Origin: G051903925 sp051903925 | GTDB taxonomy: Bacteria; Pseudomonadota; Alphaproteobacteria; Zavarziniales; Zavarziniaceae | DNA: 64,000 bases | NCBI RefSeq assembly: GCF_051903925.1 | Contig: NZ_CP173678.1 | Span: forward strand, 1,364,001 to 1,428,000 | Direction: 5' to 3' | Shown: positions 52,881 through 62,236 of the stretch, one piece after another | Layout: the number at the start of each line of letters is the position of its first letter | How positions within the stretch are numbered: the stretch's first letter is position 1 | The notes under the pieces: model-generated | Databases searched by the model: none | Told to the model about the DNA's origin: nothing | What the model saw: the letters and a program-made list of their open reading frames with translations, nothing else | Translations under genes and position numbers: made by a program

Positions 52881-53696
52881 ATGGTTCTCTCGATCAACAA
52901 CAACTACTCCGCCGCCATCGCCCTCCAGAACCTGAACTCCACGAACAGGAACCTGGAAACCACCCAGAGCCGCATCAACACCGGCCTGAAGGTGTCGACC
53001 GCCAAGGACGACGGCGCCATCTACGCCATCGGCGAGATCACCAAGGGCGAAGTCTCGGGCCTGCAGGCGGTCCGTGGCGTCATCTCGAACGGCGAGTCGA
53101 TCGTGGGTGTTGCCCTCGACGCCGGCAAGCAGGTCAACGGCATCCTGAACGAGATGCTGAAGAAGGCGGTTTCGGCCACCGACGCGACGCTGACCACCGC
53201 GCAGCGCACCGCCCTGGTCGACGACTTCACCGCCCTGCGCAGCCAGATCGCCAACATCGTCAACAACGCCGAGTTCAACGGGCAGAACCTGCTGGGCACG
53301 TCGGCCGCGACGATCGAGGTCAAGATCAACACCAATGGCGGCGTGCTGACGGTCACCGCCCGCACCCTGACGGCCGAAGCGCTGAGCATCGACAGCTCCG
53401 CCCTCGACTCGATCGCCAATGCCTCGGCGGCGGTGTCGGCGGTGAAGGCGGCCATCGGGTCGGCGGCCTCGAAGCTGGGCAACCTGGGCGCCAATGCGCG
53501 GTCCCTGGAAGCCAACAACAACTTCATCGGCTCGCTGATCGACGCCAACAACAAGGCCGTCAGCAACCTGGTGGATGCCGACCTGGCCGAAGAGTCCGCA
53601 CGGCTCCAGGCGCTGCAGATCAAGCAGCAGCTGGGCGTCCAGGCGCTCTCGATCGCCAACCAGGCACCGCAGACCCTGCTGTCCCTGTTCCGCTAA
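52881..53696 (+). CDS. Flagellin (copy 2)
   Basis: This is a 271-residue paralogue of the preceding flagellin, of equal length and differing at scattered positions, mostly in the middle (for example SSALDSIANASAAVSAVKAA). The same N- and C-terminal coiled-coil segments are present. The ATG at 52881 gives the identical start MVLSINNNYSAAIALQNLN. A strong terminator follows. Confidence 0.95.
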   Translation: MVLSINNNYSAAIALQNLNSTNRNLETTQSRINTGLKVSTAKDDGAIYAIGEITKGEVSGLQAVRGVISNGESIVGVALDAGKQVNGILNEMLKKAVSATDATLTTAQRTALVDDFTALRSQIANIVNNAEFNGQNLLGTSAATIEVKINTNGGVLTVTARTLTAEALSIDSSALDSIANASAAVSAVKAAIGSAASKLGNLGANARSLEANNNFIGSLIDANNKAVSNLVDADLAEESARLQALQIKQQLGVQALSIANQAPQTLLSLFR

Positions 53697-53705
53697 AGGT
53701 TTCAA

Positions 53706-53736
53706 GGGGCCGGGCTTTTCGCCCGGCCCCCCTTTT
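53706..53736 (+). terminator. Rho-independent terminator after flagellin 2
   Basis: GGGGCCGGGC / GCCCGGCCCC is a perfect 10-bp stem with a TTTTC loop followed by CCTTTT. It lies 10 bp after the flagellin stop codon. Confidence 0.88.
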
Positions 53737-53804
53737 CGCAACACGCTGCAAGGATCTAGACTGGGCCCGGCCAGACCGGCCCGATTTCAGAACTGCGGAA
53801 TGCC

Positions 53805-54194
53805 ATGGACGCGATTGCTCTCCCCACAGGGCCGAGAGTTGCTCCGCAAGCGGAGCGTCCCGCGCCCACGATTCAAGTGCCCGCGTCCCTGCGCGGAACC
53901 GGCGGCCGGGAAACCCGCGCCACCGAACGCCCCGCCGAGGCGGAAGTGGCCGCCCCCGAGGTGCCGCAATCGCAAGGCGGCGACCGGGGCCCGCAGGAAC
54001 AGACGTTCCCCGTCTTCCTGGACCCCAATGTCCGGCTGCGCGTGGAGTACGACAAGGACGCCGAGCGCTTCGTCTATTTCGGTGTGAACGTCGATTCGGG
54101 CGAGGTGATCGTCCAGTACCCGCAGGACGAGGTCCTGCGCCGCATCCAGGCCAGCCGGAGCCATCTCGGTCTGTCGCTGGACAAGCAGGTTTGA
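53805..54194 (+). CDS. flaG: FlaG-family flagellar protein
   Basis: The 129-residue protein has a disordered Pro/Ala-rich N-terminal half and a C-terminal FlaG-like domain VRLRVEYDKDAERFVYFGVN with SGEVIVQYPQDEVLRRI. FlaG proteins affect filament length and are normally found beside flagellin or fliD genes. The stop overlaps the next frame (TTGA). Confidence 0.75.
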   Translation: MDAIALPTGPRVAPQAERPAPTIQVPASLRGTGGRETRATERPAEAEVAAPEVPQSQGGDRGPQEQTFPVFLDPNVRLRVEYDKDAERFVYFGVNVDSGEVIVQYPQDEVLRRIQASRSHLGLSLDKQV

Positions 54195-55816
54195 GCGCGC
54201 CGCCCCCCGGCCCGCGCGACGGCCCGGCCAGCGAGCCCTCTGCCGGTCCCGGACCGGTGGAGCCTTCGGCGTCGGCCGTGGAGCCGCCGCTGGAGCCGGG
54301 CGAGGTGGCCCAGCGCATGCAGGACGCGCTGCGCCTGGCGGGCGAGCGCTTTTACGGCGCGGCCATGGACGCCCTGGCAGACCTGAAGCTGGCGGCACCC
54401 GGCAATCCCCTGCCGCTCTATGGCCTGTCCCAGGTCTTTCGCATCAGCGGGCGGGCCGACGACGCCGACCGGCTTCAGGCGGTCGCCTTTTCCGCGCCGC
54501 CGGATTCGGTCGAGGCGTTCCGCTTCGGCGGCCATGCCCTGCGCAATGCCGAGCGTTTCGCCGCGGCCGCCCGCTTCCTGGGCCGCGGGGTGGAACTGCA
54601 CCCCGACGAGCCGGACCTGTGGGTGAGCCTGGCCCTGACCGGCGACGGGCGCAACGATCCCGACTTCGCCATGCGCTGCTATCGCCGGGCGCTGGAGCTG
54701 AAGCCGGGCCTGACGCTGGCCTGCGCCAATCTGGGCCTGCTGCTGTTCGAGAAGGACCTGCTGGACGAGGGTATCGCCCTCTATGACAAGGCGCTGGGCG
54801 ATACCGACAACGCGCCGCAGATCCGCTTCAACCGCTCATTGTGCCTGCTGGCGGCGGGCCGCCATGCCGAGGGCTGGGCCGATTACGAGGCGCGCCTGGC
54901 CCCCGTCCTGCCCAGCAGTGCCATCCGCCATCACCGCCTGCCGCGCTGGGACGGCGGCGACCTGTCGGGCCGCAGCATCCTGGTCTGCGCCGAGCAGGGC
55001 ATCGGCGACGAGATCCTGTTTGCGCGCGGCACGCTGGACGTGATCGAGCGCGCCGGCCGGGTGGTGGTGGAGTGCCACCCGAAGCTGGTGCCCATCTTTG
55101 CCCGCTCGTTCCCCAAGGCCGAGGTGCGGGGCAATGTCCACCGGGCGGAGTCGGGCCGCTTTGCCTACTATTATGACTGGCTGCGCACGATGCCGCCGAT
55201 CGACTGCTACATCGAGGCGGGATCGATCGTCCACCTGGCGCACCAGGGCCGTCTGCCCCTGCGCGATCCGCCTGGCTACCTGGTGGCCGATCCGGTGAAG
55301 CGGGCGCATTGGCACGACCGCCTGGCCGCCCTGGGCCCGCAGCCCAAGGTCGGCATCTGCTGGCGCAGCCAACTGCATACCGGCAAGCGCAGCCGCTTCT
55401 ATTCCAGCCTGGAGGATTGGGGCCCCGTCTTCGCCCTTCCGGGCATCACCTTCGTCAACGTGCAGTACGACAAGTGCGGGCCGGAACTGGCGATGATCCG
55501 CGAACGCTTCGGCGTCACGGTCCACGACTTCCCCGAGATCGACCACAAGAACGACCTGGACACCGCCGCGGCGCTGGCCGCTGACCTGGACCTTGTCATC
55601 TCGGCACCGACAGCGGTGGCGGCCATGGCGGGCGCCCTGGGCGTGCCGACCCTGGTCCTGGGCAACCAGCGCCCTTGGCTGCCGCTGGTTGACGGCTGCT
55701 ACACCTACCAGCCCAGCGTGCGGGTCATCTTCCCCGACACGCCCGGCGACTGGCCCAACGCCATCGCCAAGGTGGCCGACTGGTTGCCCCGCACCTTGGA
55801 GGCCCGGGCGCGCTGA
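54191..55816 (+). CDS. TPR protein with a glycosyltransferase-like C-terminus
   Basis: The product of about 541 residues has a Pro-rich start and several TPR-like repeats (for example CYRRALELKPGLTLACANLG and EGIALYDKALGDTDNAPQIR). The C-terminal domain has SILVCAEQGIGDEILFARG, VGICWRSQLHTGKRSRFYSS and a nucleotide-sugar-site-like VISAPTAVAAMAGALGVPTL. Such TPR-glycosyltransferases modify flagellins in other bacteria. The start is TTG at 54191 overlapping the flaG stop; GTG at 54257 is also possible. Its place after flagellins and flaG supports a role in filament glycosylation. Confidence 0.75.
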   Translation: MSAPPPGPRDGPASEPSAGPGPVEPSASAVEPPLEPGEVAQRMQDALRLAGERFYGAAMDALADLKLAAPGNPLPLYGLSQVFRISGRADDADRLQAVAFSAPPDSVEAFRFGGHALRNAERFAAAARFLGRGVELHPDEPDLWVSLALTGDGRNDPDFAMRCYRRALELKPGLTLACANLGLLLFEKDLLDEGIALYDKALGDTDNAPQIRFNRSLCLLAAGRHAEGWADYEARLAPVLPSSAIRHHRLPRWDGGDLSGRSILVCAEQGIGDEILFARGTLDVIERAGRVVVECHPKLVPIFARSFPKAEVRGNVHRAESGRFAYYYDWLRTMPPIDCYIEAGSIVHLAHQGRLPLRDPPGYLVADPVKRAHWHDRLAALGPQPKVGICWRSQLHTGKRSRFYSSLEDWGPVFALPGITFVNVQYDKCGPELAMIRERFGVTVHDFPEIDHKNDLDTAAALAADLDLVISAPTAVAAMAGALGVPTLVLGNQRPWLPLVDGCYTYQPSVRVIFPDTPGDWPNAIAKVADWLPRTLEARAR

Positions 55817-55826
55817 GGGCGCCCGT

Positions 55827-56846
55827 TCAGGGCCGACCCGGCTGCCAGGCGGGATAGCGCAGGTAGTTCAGGCGCTTGGCCTCGCGGCGGCCGCGCGCGA
55901 CGCTGTCCAGGATGAAGCCGATGGCCGAGGACAGGAAGGCCAGCCCCATGATGGCGGTCGACAGCACCGCCGTCGGCAGCCGTGGCACCAGGCCAGAGCG
56001 CGCGAACTCGACGAAGATCGGCACCGCCAGGATCAGCGACAGCAGCGCCAGCAGCGCACCGGCCAGGCTAAAGAAGAGGAAGGGCTTCTCTTCCTTGAAC
56101 AGGATGATGATGGTGCGCAGGATCCGACAGCCGTCGCGATAGGTCGCCAGCTTGCTGGTCGACCCCTCCGGCCGTGCGCCATAGGGCGTCTCGACCTCCG
56201 TCACGGGCATGTTCAACTGCAGCGCGTGGACGGTCAGCTCGGTCTCGGTCTCGAACCCGGTGGCCAGGGCTGGAAACGACTTCACGAAGCGGCGCGAGAA
56301 CACGCGATAGCCAGACAGCATGTCCTGGAAGCGATTGCCGAAGATCTGCGCCACGCAGCCGGTCAGCAGGCGGTTGCCGAAGCGGTGGCCGGGCCGGTAG
56401 ACGGCGGGATCGGTGCCGGTGTCGCGCCGGCTGCCCACGACCATGTCCAGCTGGTCGCGCAGCAGGGCATCGACCAGGGCCGGGGCGCTTGGCGCGTGAT
56501 AGGTATTGTCGCCATCGGCCATCACATAGACGTCCGCCTCGATGTCCGAGAACATGCGGCGGACGACGTTGCCCTTGCCCTGAAGGCGCTCGCGCCGGAC
56601 GACGGCCCCGGCGGCGGTCGCCACGGCCACGGTCCCGTCGCGCGAGTTGTTGTCATAGACATAGATTGCGGCATCGGGCAGAGCAGCGCGGAAGGCGGCG
56701 ACCGTTTCCCCGATCGTCCGTTCCTCGTTATAGCAGGGCAGCAGGACGGCGATGCGGGGCAGGGGCCGCCCCTGAGCGGTCAGGTTCGAGGCGTGATCTG
56801 CGCCGTCCATGCCATCCATCCAAGTGTCCCGATCTGCCCCGACCAT
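55827..56846 (-). CDS. Family 2 glycosyltransferase with C-terminal membrane helices
   Basis: The GT2 domain begins RIAVLLPCYNEERTIGETV, with IYVYDNNSRDGT and the metal-binding VYVMADGDNTYHAP. Then come QDMLSGYRVFSRRFVKSFPA and two hydrophobic segments near the end (LFFSLAGALLALLSLILAVP and VLSTAIMGLAFLSSAIGFIL). This layout is of the DPM1/GtrB-like type that transfers sugar to a lipid carrier. Several ATGs are possible; the one at 56846 is chosen without strong evidence, and the frame is open to 56948. Confidence 0.85.
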   Translation of the reverse strand: MVGADRDTWMDGMDGADHASNLTAQGRPLPRIAVLLPCYNEERTIGETVAAFRAALPDAAIYVYDNNSRDGTVAVATAAGAVVRRERLQGKGNVVRRMFSDIEADVYVMADGDNTYHAPSAPALVDALLRDQLDMVVGSRRDTGTDPAVYRPGHRFGNRLLTGCVAQIFGNRFQDMLSGYRVFSRRFVKSFPALATGFETETELTVHALQLNMPVTEVETPYGARPEGSTSKLATYRDGCRILRTIIILFKEEKPFLFFSLAGALLALLSLILAVPIFVEFARSGLVPRLPTAVLSTAIMGLAFLSSAIGFILDSVARGRREAKRLNYLRYPAWQPGRP

Positions 56847-56962
56847 GCGTGGCGCGCCATGTTTCCAGGATCGCAGCCCAGGGTCACGCATCCAATGCGT
56901 GGCGGCCGCGTGACCGGGAAAAGCATGGCGCCCGGGACACGCAGCCACGCGGCGACGGAGGT

Positions 56963-57619
56963 TCAGGCCGGCAGCAGGGGGACGTGGGCCGCGGCGTCGC
57001 GCGGCAGCAGGCCGTCCAGGCGCGGGTCAGGCGTCACCTCGACCATCACGGCATAGGGCCGGAAACCGGAGCGCTGGTAGAAGCCGATCGCGGACGGATG
57101 GTCCAGGGTGCAGGTATGCACCCAGAAGCGGTCGATGGGGGCCGCCCAGGCCCGCGCGATGGCGGCATCCATCAGGCTGCGGCCCAGGCCGGCGCCGATC
57201 GCCCCCGCCGCCAGGCCGAAGAAGGCCAGTTCGCACTGCCCGGCCTGCCGGAAGTCCAGTTCCAGGATCCCGACCCGCTCGCCCGCATTCTCAAGGGCGA
57301 ACACCTCGACCGCGGGATGATGCAGGATCGCGGCCAAGTCTGGGCGGGGCATCGCCAGCCGGGAGTACCACAACCAGTCGGCGCCGACCTTGCGATAAAG
57401 AGCAAGGTACTCGTCCACATCCGGCTGCGGCAGGGCCACCAGCGCGAAGGGCGCCGCAAAACCACGGCCGGGCCGGGCCGGGGGTGGCTCCCGCATCTCG
57501 AGGCAGGTCACCACATTGGCGATGTGTCCGGGGGCCAGGGCGTGATAGCCCAGGCCCAGGGCGGCGTCGCTGGCGGCCAGTCCGTCGATATTGCGGCCGG
57601 GCGCCGGCGCCTTCGTCAT
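56963..57619 (-). CDS. GNAT-family acetyltransferase next to gcrA
   Basis: The 218-residue protein ends with a GNAT domain: VGILELDFRQAGQCELAFFG, the acetyl-CoA loop AIGAGLGRSLMDAAIARAW, and HTCTLDHPSAIGFYQRSGFRP. The ATG at 57619 is one base after the gcrA stop, so they are coupled. The frame continues upstream inside gcrA without family sequence. The substrate is unknown. This gcrA-acetyltransferase pairing might only reflect operon structure. Confidence 0.8.
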   Translation of the reverse strand: MTKAPAPGRNIDGLAASDAALGLGYHALAPGHIANVVTCLEMREPPPARPGRGFAAPFALVALPQPDVDEYLALYRKVGADWLWYSRLAMPRPDLAAILHHPAVEVFALENAGERVGILELDFRQAGQCELAFFGLAAGAIGAGLGRSLMDAAIARAWAAPIDRFWVHTCTLDHPSAIGFYQRSGFRPYAVMVEVTPDPRLDGLLPRDAAAHVPLLPA

Positions 57620-57620
57620 C

Positions 57621-58091
57621 TCAGCCGACGCGGCGGCGATCCCGCTTCGGCACGGGCTGGTAGGCCTTGGCCGCATGCTCCGCGCAATAGGGCGTGGTGG
57701 AGACGGTCTTGCGGCCGCAGAAGAAGAAGCCTCCATCCTGCGGTTCGCCCACCGGCCACTTGCACATGCGCTCCTTCATGCCCATCAGGCTGACGCGCGC
57801 CATCGGCTCCGGCTGCTCGGCCGCGGGGGCCGGCACGGGGACGGGGCGCGGGCGCGCCGGGATCGGCTGCGGAGCGGCCGCGACGACGGCGACGACCGGC
57901 CGTGGCGCCGGGGCGCGCTTGGGCCGCTCTGCCCGGACGGGCGACGGCCGGCCGCCCAGGCCCAGGCGATGGACCTTGCCAATCACCGCGTTGCGCGTGA
58001 CGTCGCCCAGCCGGGCGGCGATCTGGCTGGCACTCAGGCCTTGCTCCCACAGGTGCTTGAGAGTGGAAATCCGCTCATCCGTCCAAGCCAT
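57621..58091 (-). CDS. gcrA: Cell-cycle regulator GcrA
   Basis: GcrA binds sigma-70 RNA polymerase and activates promoters carrying methylated GANTC sites. The 156-residue product has the N-terminal HTH WTDERISTLKHLWEQGLSAS and RNAVIGKVHRLGLGGRPSP. A Pro/Ala linker follows, then the C-terminal sigma-interacting segment CKWPVGEPQDGGFFFCGRKT with PYCAEHAAKAYQP. The ATG at 58091 gives the typical MAWTDERI start. It is diagnostic for Alphaproteobacteria. Confidence 0.96.
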   Translation of the reverse strand: MAWTDERISTLKHLWEQGLSASQIAARLGDVTRNAVIGKVHRLGLGGRPSPVRAERPKRAPAPRPVVAVVAAAPQPIPARPRPVPVPAPAAEQPEPMARVSLMGMKERMCKWPVGEPQDGGFFFCGRKTVSTTPYCAEHAAKAYQPVPKRDRRRVG

Positions 58092-58176
58092 GGAAGCCCC
58101 CAGTTCTCTCCAGCCCGCCGGCCGTGAGGCACAATATCTCGCACCCACATGGTGGCGCCACACAAGATAGCAGCCC

Positions 58177-58265
58177 GAATCAAATATCTTGTGGATAAGT
58201 CAACGGGTCCTGCAATCCATTGAATCACGCCAAGGGGATAGCGTTCCCACTTGAGGATTTGATTC
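58177..58265. promoter_or_regulatory. GANTC cluster and DnaA box in the gcrA-argD intergenic region
   Basis: Three CcrM sites (GAATC 58177-58181, GAATC 58222-58226, GATTC 58261-58265) fall within 89 bp. A perfect DnaA box, TTATCCACA on the minus strand, lies at 58190-58198, about 100 bp before the gcrA start. DnaA and CcrM are known regulators of gcrA in Caulobacter, so the arrangement fits a conserved circuit. The rest of this 372-bp gap shows no gene. Confidence 0.7.
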
Positions 58266-58463
58266 AGCAAGGCCCGACGGGGCTGCGTCCCATCCTTGGC
58301 CGACCGGTGCGGCCAGCCCGGCCGGGGGCGCGCAGATTGCACAGATGCCAGTATTTGACAAGGGGGCCGGGCCTCCCGATACTCCATCGCTTTCCAACGC
58401 GGACCCAGGGCAGATCAGTCCAGATCAATGCCTTAGCGCCGCGTCTTCATGGGGAGCACTGTC

Positions 58464-59666
58464 GTGATTGATGCTGTCCTGCCGACCTACGCGCGGGCTG
58501 ACCTTGCCTTTGAGAAGGGCGAGGGGGCGTGGCTGGTGGCGACGGATGGCCGACGTTATCTCGACTTTGCCGCCGGCATCGCGGTCGATGGCCTGGGCCA
58601 TGGCCACCCCCACCTGGTCAAGGCCCTGACCGAGCAGGCGGGCAAGCTGTGGCATGTCTCGAACATGTTCCGCATCCCCGGCCAGGAGAAGCTGGCGAAG
58701 CGCCTGGTTGCGGCAAGCTTTGCCGACAGCGTCTTCTTCTGCAATTCAGGCGCGGAAGCGATCGAATGCTCGCTCAAGATGGCGCGCCGCTATCATTGGG
58801 GCGAGGGCAATCCCGAGCGCTACCGCATCATCACGTTCGAGGGCGCCTTTCACGGGCGCACCCTGGCGACCATCGCCGCGGGCGGCCAGGCCAAGCACCT
58901 GGAGGGCTTCGGTCCCGCCATGGACGGCTTCGACCAGGTTCCGTTTGGCGACCTGAAGGCAGTGAAGGCGGCCATTGGCCCGCACACCGCCGGCATCCTG
59001 GTCGAGCCGATCCAGGGCGAGGGCGGCATCCGGCCGATCCCGCCGGAGACGCTGCGGGCCCTGCGCGCCATCGCGGACGAAGCGGGCATCCTGCTGCTGC
59101 TGGACGAGGTGCAATGCGGCGTCGGTCGGACCGGCAAGCTCTTCGCCCATGAATGGGCGGGTATCGCGCCCGACATCATGGCTGCAGCCAAGGGCATTGG
59201 CGGCGGCTTCCCCCTGGGTGCTGCGCTGGCGGTGGAAAAGGTGGCGAAGCACATGACCGCGGGCAGCCACGGCTCGACCTATGGCGGCAACCCGCTGGCC
59301 ATGGCGGTGGGCAATGCCGTGCTGGACGTGATCCTGGAGGACGGCTTCCTGGACCGCGTGCTGCAGGTGGCGGGTCACCTGCGCCAGTCCCTGGGGGCCA
59401 TCGTCGAGGCCCATCCCGACGTCGTCGAGGGCGTGCGTGGCGAGGGCCTGATGCTTGGCCTGAAGGTGAAGCCGGAGAACCGCGCTGTGGTCGGGGCCCT
59501 GCGCGAGGCCGGGATGCTGGTGGTGGCGGGCGGCGACAACACGATCCGCCTGGTGCCGCCCCTGGTCATCGGCGAGCCCGAGATCGCCCGCGCGGTCGAG
59601 ATCATGGACGCGGCCTTCACCCGCCTGGCACCGGCCTCAGCTGTCAAGGTGGCCTCGGTCGCATGA
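58464..59666 (+). CDS. argD: Acetylornithine aminotransferase
   Basis: ArgD makes N-acetylornithine in arginine synthesis, and often also succinyl-diaminopimelate. The product of 400 residues starts MIDAVLPTYARADLAFEKGE from a GTG, with GGGGAG 7 bp upstream. An in-frame ATG five codons earlier (58449) has the same ribosome-binding site inside its coding sequence and is less likely. PLP motifs are FFCNSGAEAIECSLKMARRY, VEPIQGEGGI, LLDEVQCGVGRTG and the Schiff-base lysine in AAKGIGGGFPLGA. It overlaps argF by four bases. Confidence 0.94.
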   Translation: MIDAVLPTYARADLAFEKGEGAWLVATDGRRYLDFAAGIAVDGLGHGHPHLVKALTEQAGKLWHVSNMFRIPGQEKLAKRLVAASFADSVFFCNSGAEAIECSLKMARRYHWGEGNPERYRIITFEGAFHGRTLATIAAGGQAKHLEGFGPAMDGFDQVPFGDLKAVKAAIGPHTAGILVEPIQGEGGIRPIPPETLRALRAIADEAGILLLLDEVQCGVGRTGKLFAHEWAGIAPDIMAAAKGIGGGFPLGAALAVEKVAKHMTAGSHGSTYGGNPLAMAVGNAVLDVILEDGFLDRVLQVAGHLRQSLGAIVEAHPDVVEGVRGEGLMLGLKVKPENRAVVGALREAGMLVVAGGDNTIRLVPPLVIGEPEIARAVEIMDAAFTRLAPASAVKVASVA

Positions 59667-60592
59667 GCGCGCCGCGCCACTTCCTGGACCTGGATGCGGT
59701 TCAGGGCACCGACCTGCGCTCCATCCTGGACTGGTCGATGCGGGCCAAGCAGGCGCGCAACGGCGCGCCGCGCGGCGCCGCCGACGCCGACCGGCCGCTG
59801 GCCGGGCGCCTGCTGGCCATGGTGTTCGAAAAGCCCTCGACCCGCACCCGTGTCTCGTTCGACGTGGCGATGCGCCAGCTGGGCGGCGAGACCATGCTGC
59901 TGAGCGGGGCCGAGATGCAGTCCCGCCGGGGCGAGACGATGGCCGACACCGCGCGCGTCCTGTCGCGCTATGTCGATGCGATCATGATCCGCACGACGCG
60001 CCACCAGAACCTGCGTGAACTGGCGGACAACGCGACGGTGCCCGTCATCAACGGCCTGACCGACTGGAGCCATCCCTGTCAGCTGATGGCGGACGTGATG
60101 ACCTTCGAGGAGCACAAGGGGCCGATCGGCGGGCGCACCATTGCCTGGCTGGGCGACGGCAACAATGTCGCCCGGACCTGGATCCAGGCGGCCGCCCGCT
60201 TCGGCTTCACGCTGAAGCTGGCCTGCCCGGAATCGCTTGCGCCGTCGGAACAGATCCTGGGCTGGGCCCGGCGCGAGGGGGCCGACGTCCAGCTGACCCG
60301 CGACCCGGTGGAGGCGGTGACCGGCGCGGACTGCCTGGTCACGGACACCTGGGTGTCGATGGGCGACGACCAGACGGAGCGCCGGCACAACCTCCTGGCG
60401 CCCTATCGCGTCGACGCGCGGCTGATCGGCCAGGCGAAGCCGGACGCCATCTTCATGCACTGCCTGCCCGCCCATCGCGGCGAGGAGGTCACGGCCGAGG
60501 TGATCGACGGCCCCCAATCCGTCGTCTGGGACGAGGCGGAGAACCGCCTTCATGCCCAGAAGGGTGTCCTGGCCTGGTGCCTGGGCGCCTGA
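59663..60592 (+). CDS. argF: Ornithine carbamoyltransferase
   Basis: ArgF condenses ornithine with carbamoyl phosphate to citrulline. The 309-residue product has the carbamoyl-phosphate loop FEKPSTRTRVSFDVAMRQLG, then INGLTDWSHPCQLMAD, and the ornithine-binding TDTWVSMGDDQ and HCLPAHRGEEVT. The ATG overlaps the argD stop. Confidence 0.96.
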   Translation: MSAPRHFLDLDAVQGTDLRSILDWSMRAKQARNGAPRGAADADRPLAGRLLAMVFEKPSTRTRVSFDVAMRQLGGETMLLSGAEMQSRRGETMADTARVLSRYVDAIMIRTTRHQNLRELADNATVPVINGLTDWSHPCQLMADVMTFEEHKGPIGGRTIAWLGDGNNVARTWIQAAARFGFTLKLACPESLAPSEQILGWARREGADVQLTRDPVEAVTGADCLVTDTWVSMGDDQTERRHNLLAPYRVDARLIGQAKPDAIFMHCLPAHRGEEVTAEVIDGPQSVVWDEAENRLHAQKGVLAWCLGA

Positions 60593-60683
60593 CGCCGACG
60601 CCTTGAACGAACCGGGTCGCGACCCTAGGTCAGGGCGTCAGCCGGGCGGCGGGACCGCCGCCCGCAACAGGAAGCCTTGAGCG

Positions 60684-61568
60684 ATGACGACCGAGACACA
60701 TGCGCTGCCCGACGACCTGGTCCTGCCGTTCCAGGTCGACAGCCTGGACCTGCGCGGCCGCCTGGTCCGCCTGGGGGCGCTGATCGACACGGTCCTGTCG
60801 CGCCACGATTATCCACCGGCGGTGTCGCGCGCGCTGGGCGAGGTGATCCTGATCGCCGGCCTGGTGGGCAATGCGCTCAAGTTCGACGGCACCTTCACCG
60901 TGCAGACCAAGGGCGACGGGCCGCTGTCCATGATCGTCGCCGACTTCGCGACGCCGGGCGCCCTGCGCGGCTTTGCCCAGTTCGACGCGGAAGCGGTGGC
61001 CCGCCTTGGCCCCCGCCCGAGCATGGCCGCCCTGATGGGCAAGGGCTACCTGGCGCTGACCATCGACCAGGGGCCGCAGACCGACCGCTACCAGGGCATC
61101 GTGCCGCTGGAAGGGCCCAGCCTGGCCGCGGCGGCCGAGGGCTATTTCCGCACCTCGGAACAGGTGCCGACCACGCTGGTCCTGGCGGTCGAGAAGCTGG
61201 GCGGACGCTGGCGCGCCGGCGGCGTCCTGGTCCAGCTGCTGCCGGCGCAGTCGCGGCTGACCACCCCGGCGGAGCAGCAGGAGCATTGGGATCGCGGGGC
61301 AGCCCTTGTCGGCACCACCTCGGCCCATGAGCTGACCGATCCCGACCTGGCGCCGGAACAGTTGCTCTGGCGCCTGTTCCATGAGGATGGCGCCCGGGTC
61401 AGTCCCGCCCTGCCCCTGGCCGTGGGCTGTCGCTGCAGTCGCGAGCGGATCGCGACGGTGCTGGACGCCTTCACGCCCGAGGAGCGAGAGGACATGACCG
61501 TCGACGGCCGCATCGTGGTCACCTGCGAGTTCTGCAGCGCCGCCTTCGCCTTTCCCCAGGCCGCCTGA
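60684..61568 (+). CDS. hslO: Hsp33 redox-regulated chaperone
   Basis: Hsp33 becomes an active holdase when its zinc site is oxidised. The 294-residue product has the core fold PFQVDSLDLRGRLVRLGALI and LVGNALKFDGTFTVQTKGDG. The C-terminal redox switch is a CxC (GCRCSRERI) and CxxC (CEFCSAAF) pair. It follows argF after 91 bp, an order that is common in alphaproteobacteria. Confidence 0.95.
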   Translation: MTTETHALPDDLVLPFQVDSLDLRGRLVRLGALIDTVLSRHDYPPAVSRALGEVILIAGLVGNALKFDGTFTVQTKGDGPLSMIVADFATPGALRGFAQFDAEAVARLGPRPSMAALMGKGYLALTIDQGPQTDRYQGIVPLEGPSLAAAAEGYFRTSEQVPTTLVLAVEKLGGRWRAGGVLVQLLPAQSRLTTPAEQQEHWDRGAALVGTTSAHELTDPDLAPEQLLWRLFHEDGARVSPALPLAVGCRCSRERIATVLDAFTPEEREDMTVDGRIVVTCEFCSAAFAFPQAA

Positions 61569-61586
61569 GCCGCCCAGGGGCCGAGA

Positions 61587-62075
61587 TCAGGCGCCTGGGG
61601 GGCCGTTCTCGTTGTCGGGGATCAGGATGCCGGGGGTGACGATGTCAGGCCGCACCACGGGCCGGTGGGTGGGCGAGCGCATCATCAGCGCATAGGCCGC
61701 CTGCCGTGCGGTGACGGACTGGTAGAAGCGGTTCAGCTCGCTGGCCGTCAGGTCCTCGCCATAGCAGGCCATGGCGATGGCAATGGGTGGCGATACCAGG
61801 CCCGCCGCGCCGTGCACCGTGCCCGTCTCGCCCATGCGGGCGCAGGAGGTGTATTCCTGCGACAGCCAGGGGCTGAGGAAGATGTCGTCCGCGGCGTCCG
61901 CCCGGGGAAACTGGGTCGCGGCGATGGCGCGTGCGACCGCGGCGCTGGTCGCGCGGATCACGATCGGACCGCGATAGGGCACACCCGACCAGGCATGCCG
62001 CCGGGCATCGACGGGGGCCAGGATCCACAGGAAAAGCTCGCCCGGCCGTTCCCGCATGGTGACATCGAAAGGCAT
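61587..62075 (-). CDS. Hypothetical protein
   Basis: I do not recognise this 162-residue protein. It starts MPFDVTMRERPGELFLWILA and has a mixed core (RGPIVIRATSAAVARAIAAT, DDIFLSPWLSQEYTSCARMG) and an apparently disordered end. No membrane segment or metal motif is clear. An in-frame start eight codons earlier is possible. It is convergent with hslO. The roughly 160 bp upstream are AT-rich and could hold its promoter. Confidence 0.55.
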   Translation of the reverse strand: MPFDVTMRERPGELFLWILAPVDARRHAWSGVPYRGPIVIRATSAAVARAIAATQFPRADAADDIFLSPWLSQEYTSCARMGETGTVHGAAGLVSPPIAIAMACYGEDLTASELNRFYQSVTARQAAYALMMRSPTHRPVVRPDIVTPGILIPDNENGPPGA

Positions 62076-62236
62076 GTGGCACTCCAGGACACGCACCAAT
62101 AAACAACACCACTACGGTGAACTGGTTGCTTCAGCGCAAAGAACTGACCTGAGAAATTGCCTCAAATTTCCAGGATGTATAGTGAATGATCGTAAATCAT
62201 GAAGTAAAAATATGCGTTTTAGGTGAGTGTTTTCCG

